In this document: in pieces, positions 1-8,034 of the stretch
How positions within the stretch are numbered: position 1 is the first letter of the stretch
How the letters are laid out: the number at the start of each line of letters is the position of its first letter
Assembly: GCF_050859505.1 (NCBI RefSeq)
Contig: NZ_CP193934.1
Location: 3,472,001-3,536,000, forward strand
DNA length: 64,000 bases
Direction of reading: 5' to 3'
Source of the DNA: Marinirhabdus sp050859505
GTDB taxonomy: Bacteria; Bacteroidota; Bacteroidia; Flavobacteriales; Flavobacteriaceae
Made by a program: the position numbers and the translations under genes
The notes under the pieces: model-generated
Seen by the model: the letters and a program-made list of their open reading frames with translations, nothing else
Databases searched by the model: none
Told to the model about the DNA's origin: nothing

Positions 1-1
1 T

Positions 2-1429
2 GCATTTGCTATTTTGGATAGTACCGTAGACCCACGTTTTGATGATAGTAAAAACCGACCTGTCCTGGCACAAAGCTTTAGACAAATTTCTACGGATGGT
101 GTTCTTACCATAGCAGTAAATCACTTAAAGTCGAAAGGTTCTTCCTGTGCGGGCGATCCAGACCTGAATGATGGGGCAGGAAACTGTAACCTAACCAGAG
201 CCGAAGCTGCTGCAGCCTTGGTAGATTGGTTAGCAACAGACCCTACCGCTAGTGGGGATGACGATTTCTTAATTATTGGAGATCTAAACTCGTATAAGCG
301 TGAAGACCCTATCAACAACATCCTCCTGGGAAGCGATGACACAGCGGGTTCTGCAGACGATTATACCAATCTTATTGAAGACTACCAGGGAGTAGACGCC
401 TATAGCTATGTGTTTGATGGCCAGTTGGGATATTTGGATTATGCATTGGCTACCGGTAGCTTAGCAGACCAGATAACGGGAACAACGGTTTGGCATGTAA
501 ATGCAGACGAAATAGCCGTGTTTGATTATAACGACGATATTCAGGATCCAACCGAATCTTCTTTTCAAAGAGAATCCAGTGCATTGCCAATTTATGAGGC
601 CAATGCTTTTAGAGCATCAGATCACGACCCTGTATTAATAGGAATTAATTTAAGTGTTCCTCCTGTAATTACATGCCCTGCCAATATCACCATTACCAAT
701 GATGCGGGTGCGTGTAGTGCTGTAGTAACCTTTACCGATGCCACGGCAACAGATCCTAACGGAGATCTTGATTCGGTACTACAAACAGCTGGATTGGCTT
801 CTGGAAGTGAATTTCCTGTAGGAGTTAGCACCATAGAATTTACAGCAACAGACGATGCTGGAAATATGGCAAGCTGTACCTTCACCATTACCGTAACCGA
901 TGAAGAAGCACCCTTACTAACGTGCCCTGCAGACCAGACTGTATTACCGGACGCTGGGACTACACAATACGAGGTACCAGATTACTTTGCTACCGGAGCG
1001 GCTACTGCTGTTGATACCTGTACAGATCCTGTTACCATTACCACACAAGACCCAGCAGCCGGAACGCTTCTGGACGAAGGTACCACCACAGTAACCCTAA
1101 CTGCAACAGATGCCGCAGGAAACGAAGCTATTTGCGAGTTTGATATAACGGTAGAAGGTATCCTGGGAGTAAACGAGATAACTCTGGAAAACGGAATTGT
1201 ACTTTACCCCAACCCAACCCATGGGTCTCTTACCCTTATTAATAGAACTAGCGGTGCCTTACAAAGCGCGCTCATTCGTGATATAAGCGGGAAGACGGTA
1301 AAAACCATCAACCTAAAAGGAATGGCTTCTGAAATGCAATTTACAATGTCAGACCTTGCGTCTGGACTATATCTTATTACTATTGAAGGAGACCTTGGTT
1401 TTGTTACCAAGCGCATCGTGAAGGAGTAA
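2..1429 (+). CDS. Secreted endonuclease/exonuclease/phosphatase-family protein with HYR repeats and T9SS tail (5' partial)
   Basis: The reading frame is open to the left edge, so the N-terminus lies outside the window; about 475 residues are visible. The first 210 hold the end of an EEP-type hydrolase fold like extracellular ExeM/NucH nucleases: HLKSKG, then GDLNSY, then SDHDPV, which supply the Asp/Asn and terminal Asp-His expected in this superfamily. Two HYR-like immunoglobulin-type modules follow (roughly 215-293 and 298-380, with CPANITI and CPADQTV starts). A C-terminal type IX secretion sorting domain begins near GIVLYPNP and ends in KRIVKE. The inferred role is a surface or secreted nuclease for scavenging phosphate or DNA. 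The substrate cannot be told from the visible part, and a phosphatase is the alternative. Confidence 0.85.
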   Translation, partial: AFAILDSTVDPRFDDSKNRPVLAQSFRQISTDGVLTIAVNHLKSKGSSCAGDPDLNDGAGNCNLTRAEAAAALVDWLATDPTASGDDDFLIIGDLNSYKREDPINNILLGSDDTAGSADDYTNLIEDYQGVDAYSYVFDGQLGYLDYALATGSLADQITGTTVWHVNADEIAVFDYNDDIQDPTESSFQRESSALPIYEANAFRASDHDPVLIGINLSVPPVITCPANITITNDAGACSAVVTFTDATATDPNGDLDSVLQTAGLASGSEFPVGVSTIEFTATDDAGNMASCTFTITVTDEEAPLLTCPADQTVLPDAGTTQYEVPDYFATGAATAVDTCTDPVTITTQDPAAGTLLDEGTTTVTLTATDAAGNEAICEFDITVEGILGVNEITLENGIVLYPNPTHGSLTLINRTSGALQSALIRDISGKTVKTINLKGMASEMQFTMSDLASGLYLITIEGDLGFVTKRIVKE

Positions 1430-1448
1430 TTGTTTACTATTTAAGTTA

Positions 1449-1479
1449 AAAGCCGCTTCCAATTGGGAGCGGCTTTTTT
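1449..1479 (+). terminator. Rho-independent terminator of the T9SS nuclease gene
   Basis: An AGCCGCT...AGCGGCT stem with a short AATT-containing loop is followed by six T residues, 20 bases after the stop codon. This is a standard intrinsic terminator on the plus strand. Confidence 0.85.
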
Positions 1480-1604
1480 GTTATAGTACCTAACCTATTA
1501 AAATAACAAGAAAAGGCTTTGTAAGAAGCACTACTGTTTAGTTTTTCCTGTCTACCATCCCGATTCCTTTTTCGATATCGTTTTAATGGTGTAATAGCTA
1601 CATC

Positions 1605-2426
1605 TTATTTTTTACTTTCGGTCTTCTCATCACTTTGTAATGTGTATTGAGCTGCCTGATACTCCTGGCATTGTTCAATAAATTCTTCTGGCAAGATCGT
1701 CCTAAAAGGATGTGATTTTTTAGGTATTACTTCTACCATTTTATCTATCATCTCTTGTGGATCAAACTGATTCTCTAAAAGCGCTTTACTTGCTTCTTTA
1801 ATCGTTTCGGCAGACGTGAAAAAGTGTTCATCATCATACCACTGCATAAAGTTCTCATACATTCTATCATTAAAACCAGTTTCATACGGTCCTGGATTAA
1901 TGGTTGCCACCTGCACACCAAATTCGTGCAGTTCGTCCCGCAAGCTCTGCGCAATAGATTCCAATGCGTGTTTAGATGCATTATAAGCTCCCAGATAAGG
2001 TGACGTGGTTAATCCTGCGATAGAGGAAACAAAAATCACCTTGCCTTCTTTTTTATCGACCATTTGCCTGATAATAGGTTGAGAAAACTCCAGGCTCGAA
2101 AATACATTGACTTCCATGACCTGTCTTAATAATCCCACTGGCATTTCAGCAACAGGTCCAGAATAGCCCATTCCAGCATTGTTCACTAAGATATCTACAT
2201 CGTAACTATAGGCATTGAGACAATCCATATCGTCTGTTATGTCTAGTTTTATGATTTCTATTTGATCTTCCAGTCCTTCTTTTTCAATTTCTTCCAGGAG
2301 TTTCGATTTCTGCTCCCATACGTGGACTCCCGCAATTACAAAATGTCCTTTTTTTGCTAACCCCAGTGCCATTCCTTTTCCCAATCCCGAACCTGCGCCC
2401 GTGATCATAATTTTTTTGTTTTTCAT
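1605..2426 (-). CDS. SDR family NAD(P)-dependent oxidoreductase
   Basis: A 273-residue classical short-chain dehydrogenase/reductase. The cofactor motif TGAGSGLG sits at residues 9-16, NNAG at 82-85, the catalytic serine lies in VSSIAG near 134-135, and the Y148-x3-K152 pair lies in YNASK. The Rossmann fold ends in a longer, charged C-terminal extension. The substrate cannot be inferred. It is the last gene of a minus-strand run that includes an FAD/NAD(P)-binding protein and a photolyase-family protein. SDR genes often neighbour photolyase genes in Bacteroidota (recollection), so a shared light or oxidative-stress context is plausible. A second, clearly different SDR lies at 54932-55738. Confidence 0.9.
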   Translation of the reverse strand: MKNKKIMITGAGSGLGKGMALGLAKKGHFVIAGVHVWEQKSKLLEEIEKEGLEDQIEIIKLDITDDMDCLNAYSYDVDILVNNAGMGYSGPVAEMPVGLLRQVMEVNVFSSLEFSQPIIRQMVDKKEGKVIFVSSIAGLTTSPYLGAYNASKHALESIAQSLRDELHEFGVQVATINPGPYETGFNDRMYENFMQWYDDEHFFTSAETIKEASKALLENQFDPQEMIDKMVEVIPKKSHPFRTILPEEFIEQCQEYQAAQYTLQSDEKTESKK

Positions 2427-2578
2427 ATCTTTTTTTTTGCTTTCCCGTAAAGTTACAAGACATAAAAAGGGGTGGCTATAGGTTTATCATAAGTTTAAGA
2501 ATAATCTTATTTATTTCTATTGCTTTGTAACAAAAGCCTCCTAAAAATTGAAGTGTGTTTCGTATGTATAAGAAATAG

Positions 2579-4294
2579 CTATGCAGAAGCCACTACCCTT
2601 TCCGCCAACCCTTTTGCCCAATCGTGAGTTTCCGGACTAAAGCATTCTAAGATGGCGTCCGTGCCTAAAACACTTCCTTTTGCATTTCTTCCTATAACTG
2701 CTAGGGGTATATTCTTGGCTGAGCTATTTGGAAGGATCACGGTGCTATCGGCACGAGTGAGCACCCCTAAATCTTTATGTACTGCCTGAAGGAGTTGCGC
2801 TTCATGGAGTTGCCTAAGAAGGGAGCTATCCAAATTGTTTAAAACAGGAGCATCCATTACCGAGTTACACAATATACCTGCTTCACATTGTTTTCCTTGT
2901 TTGGAAAGCGTCCAACCCTGGTCTGTTGTGGTGATCTCAGGATTGTTTACAAAGTCCAGCTCCAAAATAGAAGCTTCATGTAGTGCGATGAGTTGTAAGA
3001 TACTTTCCACCGGTGGTCCAAACGAATAGCGCTTGGTCTCTTGATCTGTATCGATAAGCTGTTTCATTACCTCGCCTGAAATACCACTAAATGCGAATAG
3101 TCTATATAAAGTAGGTTGGATATGGCGCCATACCTGACCTATAGTAAAATCTAAAGAAGCTGCTACCCTACCTAAAGCCATTTCAACCGTTTGCTTCATA
3201 TAGTCCACTGTTGGCAACTCGGTATCGAGAATAAGTGTATGCTTGGTGCTGGTATTTTGTAACCAGGATTTTATAAGACCTTCTACTTCATCCGTTTTGT
3301 AGTTTTCTTTGGCGTTTTTATGAAAAATGGCCGCCGCAACGGTAGCAAAAGCATTTAAAACAAATTGAATATCTTTAACCTTTTTAGGCTGTGCCAACAC
3401 ATTCCGAAGTGCCAGATCAAACGTATGTAACTGAACTTGAGTTGGCTCGAAAGTACTATCTATTTTTCTTCCGAAGGGCTTAGGGATGCAAGGCAATCCG
3501 TCGAAACTATAGGGAATTATTTTCTGTGTGCATTTTTTCTCCGCAATAAACTGAAGATATTCTGAATTTTCCTTTTGTTCGAACCTTCCAAATTTATAAT
3601 TGGTAAGTTGCCTGGTGATATCCAGCATGGAAAGTCCGAATCCTTTGATCAATACCTTTTTTCCAGACATATCTGGTTGCGCAATCGTAATCTCATACGG
3701 ATTATGAATATATACAACGTCCTGTTTTTTTGCATGAGTTTTAAACCTTTTGGTTTCGTCACTCTCCCTGGTAGGCGTATGCCCCATGGCCAATAAACAT
3801 TCTGCTACCTCGAAAGAAGTAGTCGTCCCATGAATGGTTAGAAGGCTATTGGTATATGATACTGAACTGACCTCCTCTTTATGAATTGTGAGTATGGCAT
3901 TTTGTTCCAATACCGTACATAGGCTGGTAGCACGCTTATACAGGTAGGTACCCATCTGGGATCTGGGCGGATACACATCTTTATCGCCATCCAGATTTTC
4001 TTCTTTGTTGTTGCGCAAACACCATTCACTATAAGAAGGAAACGAAGGTATTACCAGAGCGTCCCATACTATTTTTTCTCTGCCTTTTAAACTCTGCAAG
4101 GCATGGTCTGAAATATTAATATAATTTGTCTCTGGCTGGTTAATTTCCCATGCTTTTCCTGTACCTATGTGTTCAGACATTTCGAAAATTAGAACATGAG
4201 GTTTTTCTTTGAGGTTGACAGAAGCGAGTTCCAATACGGCATTCTCTAAACATGCTAAACCCCGCGGACCAAATCCAATAATTGCTATATTCAT
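2579..4294 (-). CDS. FAD/NAD(P)-binding protein (YdhS-like, PF13454 type)
   Basis: A 571-residue soluble protein. It opens with a dinucleotide-binding motif (IAIIGFGPRGLACLE, GxGxxG type) followed by an acidic strand end (LIFEMSEHIGTGKAW), as in the FAD-NAD(P)-binding family that includes YdhS/HI0933-like proteins. A second nucleotide-binding glycine motif (KVLIKGFGLSMLDITRQL) lies near residues 210-228. There is no signal peptide. Members of this family are flavin-dependent oxidoreductases of unknown substrate. The position between an SDR and a photolyase-family gene on the same strand suggests a redox accessory role, but this is inference. Confidence 0.75.
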   Translation of the reverse strand: MNIAIIGFGPRGLACLENAVLELASVNLKEKPHVLIFEMSEHIGTGKAWEINQPETNYINISDHALQSLKGREKIVWDALVIPSFPSYSEWCLRNNKEENLDGDKDVYPPRSQMGTYLYKRATSLCTVLEQNAILTIHKEEVSSVSYTNSLLTIHGTTTSFEVAECLLAMGHTPTRESDETKRFKTHAKKQDVVYIHNPYEITIAQPDMSGKKVLIKGFGLSMLDITRQLTNYKFGRFEQKENSEYLQFIAEKKCTQKIIPYSFDGLPCIPKPFGRKIDSTFEPTQVQLHTFDLALRNVLAQPKKVKDIQFVLNAFATVAAAIFHKNAKENYKTDEVEGLIKSWLQNTSTKHTLILDTELPTVDYMKQTVEMALGRVAASLDFTIGQVWRHIQPTLYRLFAFSGISGEVMKQLIDTDQETKRYSFGPPVESILQLIALHEASILELDFVNNPEITTTDQGWTLSKQGKQCEAGILCNSVMDAPVLNNLDSSLLRQLHEAQLLQAVHKDLGVLTRADSTVILPNSSAKNIPLAVIGRNAKGSVLGTDAILECFSPETHDWAKGLAERVVASA

Positions 4295-4417
4295 ATATAT
4301 TCTTCTATTTCCTGAGCTAAAGTTCGCTATTTAAAAACTAGCTGCACAAGTGATTGGTATAAAAATCAGTTAACGCTTATACCTGATGCCATACTTTCTG
4401 AAATTAAAGAGGACACC

Positions 4418-5833
4418 TTATGCTTCAATCGACTTTAAAATTAGGTTGATAGCACGTGCCCATTTGCTAAAAACTTCGGCAGGCTCGGGATAGCCGTGTA
4501 CTTTCAGAGGTTGGACGTCTTTGTGCCAGGGGATGTAAATTGCATTGGTCTCTATATGAGAAAGCTCGGGAATCCATTTTTGAATGTATTCTTTTGCATT
4601 GTACTTTAATTGCTGGTTCACTGGGTTGGTATACCAAATCTCATACGCCTGCATATGCCAGTTCATCCAGTTGGCGCTCACATCATAATCTATTAATCTA
4701 CTTTCAAAGTAAGCGGCGCCCCAAGTCCAGTCTATCTTATAATCGTGCACCAAAAAGCTAGCACAATTTACACGCCCCCTATTACTCATATAGCCTGTTG
4801 TATTGAGTTGACGCATATGGGCATCTATAAAAGGAATGCCTGTAGTTCCTTCACACCAACGCTGGAATAACCTTGTATGGTTGGTAAATTCTAATTGCTT
4901 ATTCCTGAAACCGTCTGTCTTAAATATCTGGTTGCCCATTCGCATTCCCTTAAAAGTAAAATAATCGCGCCACACCAACTCAAATACTAACCACCAGGTA
5001 CTTTGGTTCTTTTTAATGCGTTGTTCATATTGTTTTACTTTTTGATAAATAGTACGTGGCGATACACATCCCAAAGCAAGATAAGGTGAGAACTTAGAAC
5101 TATAATCCATTCCCAGAGACCTGTTACGGGTCCAGCGGTACTGGGTGAGTTGCTCGGTTTCGAAGGTATAGGTATGTAGTCTTTCCAGACCTGCTGTTTC
5201 CCCACCTCTTACATAAGGTTGTGCCGCACGTATTTCTTCATCGGAAAAGCCTAGGTCTCTGTACGGAGGGAAAAGAATGGACGTAGCGCCTTCTGCACTT
5301 CTTACCTCAGCGGGGGGCAAAAAGGGCTCTCTTACCGCTGTCTGTTTGCTTACCGGAATTCTATACGCTTTGCTGCTAAGCGGAATGGTATTTATTGTAA
5401 ATGGAATATCATCTTTATGATACAACGTCTTACCCCATAACAAATCCATTTCAACAGCAGTGTTTAAGGAATCCTGTACTCTTTTTAATACTTCCAACTC
5501 TTCCCAAGCATATTCTGTTTCTCCATAGATGGTGTTACAAGCAAAGGTTGAAACATACTGTGCAACCACTTCTTCCGGAAGCCCAACTTCAATACTAAGA
5601 TGCCCTCCTATTTTTTCTAAATTCTGCTGAAGATTTTCTACCGATTGCTTCAGAAAGATAACCCGATTGGCTCCTGCTTTTCTAAAACCCAGCGCTAGTT
5701 TTTGAAACAAACGAACATCAATCACATACAGAAACACCAGTCTATCTCCTGAAGCTATTGCCTTGCAAAGTATCTCATTATCATGTACCCGCAGGTCATT
5801 TTTAAACCATACTAAACTATTTTTTTTCTTCAT
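4418..5833 (-). CDS. Cryptochrome/photolyase family protein, DASH-like
   Basis: A 471-residue flavoprotein. The N-terminal photolyase alpha/beta domain starts LVWFKNDLRVHDN. The C-terminal FAD-binding region carries KFSPYLALGCVSPR, WRDYFTFKG, GIPFIDAHMRQL and TGYMSNRGRVNCASFL, followed by DWTWGAAYFESRLIDYDVSANW. The spacing and wording of these motifs resemble cry-DASH more than CPD class I photolyase. DASH proteins bind FAD and usually MTHF, and repair CPDs at least in single-stranded DNA; some act as light sensors. Downstream of it on the same strand are the FAD/NAD(P)-binding protein and the SDR. Whether it repairs DNA or signals cannot be decided from sequence. Confidence 0.88.
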   Translation of the reverse strand: MKKKNSLVWFKNDLRVHDNEILCKAIASGDRLVFLYVIDVRLFQKLALGFRKAGANRVIFLKQSVENLQQNLEKIGGHLSIEVGLPEEVVAQYVSTFACNTIYGETEYAWEELEVLKRVQDSLNTAVEMDLLWGKTLYHKDDIPFTINTIPLSSKAYRIPVSKQTAVREPFLPPAEVRSAEGATSILFPPYRDLGFSDEEIRAAQPYVRGGETAGLERLHTYTFETEQLTQYRWTRNRSLGMDYSSKFSPYLALGCVSPRTIYQKVKQYEQRIKKNQSTWWLVFELVWRDYFTFKGMRMGNQIFKTDGFRNKQLEFTNHTRLFQRWCEGTTGIPFIDAHMRQLNTTGYMSNRGRVNCASFLVHDYKIDWTWGAAYFESRLIDYDVSANWMNWHMQAYEIWYTNPVNQQLKYNAKEYIQKWIPELSHIETNAIYIPWHKDVQPLKVHGYPEPAEVFSKWARAINLILKSIEA

Positions 5834-5896
5834 TATAAATCATAAGATTAAAAAACCCACACACAGTGCAGGTTTTTATCATCTAAATACGTTACT

Positions 5897-6121
5897 CTAT
5901 TTGTTCTTATCCCGTTGCCCAGAAGGCGATTCCTTTTTAGTTCCCTTTTCACTATATCCAGCTGGATCATTGGATTCTGGCACTTTATTAGGATTCTCTT
6001 TTGTTGGCTCTTCAGGAGTATCTGGTTTGGAATTAGGCTCTCCAGGATAATCCTGATTCTTTATATTTTGCTCGTTCTTTTTGTCCTTATCGAGCAATGG
6101 GGCTCTTTTGTCATTTTTCAT
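5897..6121 (-). CDS. Small hydrophilic disordered protein (74 aa)
   Basis: This 74-residue product is almost devoid of hydrophobic residues and is dominated by Lys, Asp, Glu, Pro and Asn (for example KPDTPEEPTKENPNK), so it is predicted to be intrinsically disordered. It has no signal peptide or known domain. Its start codon is an ATG at 6119-6121. It lies upstream of the photolyase on the same strand and belongs to a set of four tiny charged proteins in this cluster. No family could be recognised. A hydrophilin-like stress role is only a guess from composition and context. Confidence 0.6.
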   Translation of the reverse strand: MKNDKRAPLLDKDKKNEQNIKNQDYPGEPNSKPDTPEEPTKENPNKVPESNDPAGYSEKGTKKESPSGQRDKNK

Positions 6122-6280
6122 AATTGTAGTTGTTTAGTGAATTTTAGCTAGTACTTTTGGGCATCCGTCCGATCCTTCGATACACTACTGCTTAAAAAGT
6201 AACATCACTTGTTTTCTAAGGGATTACAGACAGGCTCAGAGTAATTGAGCATGTCAAAGCCAAATTGAAATGCCGAAAAA

Positions 6281-6604
6281 TTATGCAGCCAAATAGGCTT
6301 TACAGGCATCAATACAATCTGCACAAGCTTTGGCACAGGCTTGACAGTGGTCGTGATCGTGTTTTTCACAAATGTTTTTACAGTCTTCGCATACACTAAT
6401 ACAATACTGTATCAATCCTTCTACATTGTCGTAAGAGGTATGTAATATTTGAGATAGGCTGCTACAAACTTCTGCACACACACGGTCTACTCGGATGCAA
6501 TCTACCATCATCTTTACATTGTCTTCTCCTAAGCATGCATCAGCACAATAATTACAAGCGTTAATGCAACTCCCTAGCGTACTAATTAATTGTTCTTTTT
6601 TCAT
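6281..6604 (-). CDS. Four-helix-bundle copper-binding (Csp/DUF326-like) cysteine-rich protein
   Basis: A 107-residue cytosolic-type protein with 16 cysteines in CxxC, CxxxC and CxxCxxxC spacings (CNYCADAC near the start, CQACAKACADC near the end). This is the pattern of the DUF326/Csp family, in which cysteines line the inside of a four-helix bundle and store Cu(I). A His-rich stretch (KHDHDH) sits before the last helix. No leader peptide is present, so it resembles cytosolic Csp3 more than exported Csp1. It lies among small stress-type genes, which fits copper or thiol stress. Confidence 0.85.
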   Translation of the reverse strand: MKKEQLISTLGSCINACNYCADACLGEDNVKMMVDCIRVDRVCAEVCSSLSQILHTSYDNVEGLIQYCISVCEDCKNICEKHDHDHCQACAKACADCIDACKAYLAA

Positions 6605-6694
6605 AAATAGTATTTTTTCATTTCCGTGAAGACGGAAATCTTAACGGAAATCTCAATTGATTACTTGATTAAATGGTAGTGAATAGGGCTACCG

Positions 6695-6928
6695 TTAGTT
6701 TTTTTTCGTTTTTTTTGCGTCGGTTTCCTCATCTAACTCCCTGTCTTTAGGAATATCGTTTTTAGATTTTTTGGTTGAATCTAGATCGTTATGATTGTCC
6801 GGGTCATTAGGCTCGTCCAATTCTCTGTCTTTTTTTGAAGGACGGTCTTTATCAAACCCAGCTTGCCTTTTGCTTACCCTTAATTTGTCTTGGGTACTTG
6901 TTCCCTCATGTTTCTTTGAATTGCTCAT
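6695..6928 (-). CDS. Small hydrophilic disordered protein (77 aa)
   Basis: A 77-residue, strongly charged protein (KKSKND, KDRELDE and DAKKTKKN segments) with almost no hydrophobic core. The segment KDRELDE occurs twice, near residues 33-39 and 61-67, which suggests internal duplication. No domain was recognised. It is the second of four hydrophilic miniproteins here. The KDR-containing composition is shared loosely with the 52-aa neighbour, so they may be paralogues that diverged quickly. Confidence 0.6.
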   Translation of the reverse strand: MSNSKKHEGTSTQDKLRVSKRQAGFDKDRPSKKDRELDEPNDPDNHNDLDSTKKSKNDIPKDRELDEETDAKKTKKN

Positions 6929-6949
6929 AGCTACAATAATAATATAAGG

Positions 6950-7087
6950 TTACTGCGTTTTTGTTGCATCATCCTGATCTCCATACTGATTGGTATGCTC
7001 TGGCTTTTGAGGTCCCTTATGTCTATCTGGATGTAAACTTTCGGTTACTTCTTTGTCCTTCTTTTCTTTTTTCTTATTAGTATCCAT
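6950..7087 (-). CDS. Tiny hydrophilic protein (45 aa)
   Basis: A short frame from the ATG at 7085-7087 to TAA at 6950-6952 encodes 45 residues, beginning MDTNKKKEKKDKEV and ending DDATKTQ. The product is highly charged and lacks hydrophobic segments. Same strand, similar composition and close spacing (about 20 bases to the next ATG downstream, 10 bases from the stop of the gene upstream) support it as a real member of the hydrophilic set rather than a chance frame. No family was recognised. Confidence 0.5.
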   Translation of the reverse strand: MDTNKKKEKKDKEVTESLHPDRHKGPQKPEHTNQYGDQDDATKTQ

Positions 7088-7097
7088 ATAGCTAGAA

Positions 7098-7256
7098 TTA
7101 AGCGTTGTCTCGCGGTTGGTGCTGCTCTCTTTTGTCTTTTACCTGCTCGTTAATTTTACGACCATCTGCATCATTGGACTTCTTGTCAATTGCACTATCT
7201 TTCATACTGGTTTTGTGCGCATCTTTTCCTGGTATTTTTTTGTCTTCGGTACTCAT
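7098..7256 (-). CDS. Tiny hydrophilic protein (52 aa)
   Basis: A short frame from the ATG at 7254-7256 to TAA at 7098-7100 encodes 52 residues, beginning MSTEDKKIPGKDAHKT and ending QHQPRDNA. Its composition is Lys/Asp/Glu/Gln rich with no hydrophobic run. It is the first gene of the minus-strand cluster. Upstream on its own strand is a TATATTTA box close to the Bacteroidota -7 consensus, overlapping an ATACGCGTAT palindrome at about 7289-7298, a plausible promoter/operator for the set. Confidence 0.5.
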   Translation of the reverse strand: MSTEDKKIPGKDAHKTSMKDSAIDKKSNDADGRKINEQVKDKREQHQPRDNA

Positions 7257-7459
7257 AGCTTTTTTGTTTTAAAAATTATACCTTAAATATACGCGTATCA
7301 CTTCTGAAGTAGAACTTCATTAATATTCTTTAACACCTAATGTTAAACACTTCTCAATTAGCAATTTGCTAAGAGTTTTAGGTAGTATAGATTTGTATCT
7401 TTAATGTAACTAAAATCCGCTGGATACGTATTTAATTATTCAGCACAAAAAAACAAACT

Positions 7460-7948
7460 ATGAAAACGACAAAAGAAAAAGCAGATCAAGACATTCATGA
7501 TAATCTTGTAAATAATCTTCAGGAACTTCTGGAGAAAAACTACGATGCCGAAAAAGGATTTACCAAGGCAATGAAAGATGCCAAAAATAATAACCTGAAG
7601 CAGTATTTTAAATACCAAGCAGCACAGCGTAGCCAATTTGCCAATGAGCTTACAAACGAAATTATAAATCTGAATGAAACTCCAAAAGAAAGTGGTAGTA
7701 CCACTGGAACACTTCACCGTGCATGGATAGATATTAAAACATCGCTAAGCGGAGACAAAGACGAAGCCGTATTGGAAGAGTGTATTAGAGGTGAAAAAGC
7801 AAGTGTTGAAGAATACGAAGAGCGTTTAAAAGAAAATCGTTTCCCAACACAGATTGAAAGCACGCTATCAAATCAGAAAACCCGTATCCAAAACACGCTT
7901 AATAAGGTGAGAACCTTAGAAGATCTGGCAGATAATAGCTGGAGCTAA
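7460..7948 (+). CDS. PA2169/DUF2383-type four-helix-bundle protein
   Basis: A 162-residue helical protein resembling the PA2169 family (DUF2383), a ferritin-like four-helix fold: a long N-terminal helix (NLVNNLQELLEKNYDAEKGF), the AQRSQFANELTNEI helix, and the GEKASVEEYEERL segment typical of the family. There is no signal peptide. The function is unknown; homologues are often stress-induced. It is transcribed divergently from the hydrophilic cluster, with a TATCTTTA box about 70 bases upstream, and it ends at a strong terminator. The shared intergenic region suggests a common stress regulon. Confidence 0.8.
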   Translation: MKTTKEKADQDIHDNLVNNLQELLEKNYDAEKGFTKAMKDAKNNNLKQYFKYQAAQRSQFANELTNEIINLNETPKESGSTTGTLHRAWIDIKTSLSGDKDEAVLEECIRGEKASVEEYEERLKENRFPTQIESTLSNQKTRIQNTLNKVRTLEDLADNSWS

Positions 7949-7967
7949 GCTTAAATACCACAAATTA

Positions 7968-8003
7968 AAAACCGCGCTATCTTACAAAATAGCGCGGTTT
8001 TTT
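7968..8003. terminator. Bidirectional terminator between DUF2383 gene and M28 peptidase
   Basis: A perfect 11-bp stem, AACCGCGCTAT with ATAGCGCGGTT, has an 8-base loop and is flanked by A-rich sequence on the left and T-rich sequence on the right. It can therefore terminate both the plus-strand gene at 7460 and the convergent minus-strand peptidase gene. Confidence 0.85.
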
Positions 8004-8034
8004 TATAGGTACTAGTGAGCGTCCTAAAAATTAC

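Noticed and set aside
5763..6151. Plus-strand frames over the photolyase start and the 74-aa gene
   Set aside because: They are antisense shadows; the minus-strand genes fit better by context and composition.
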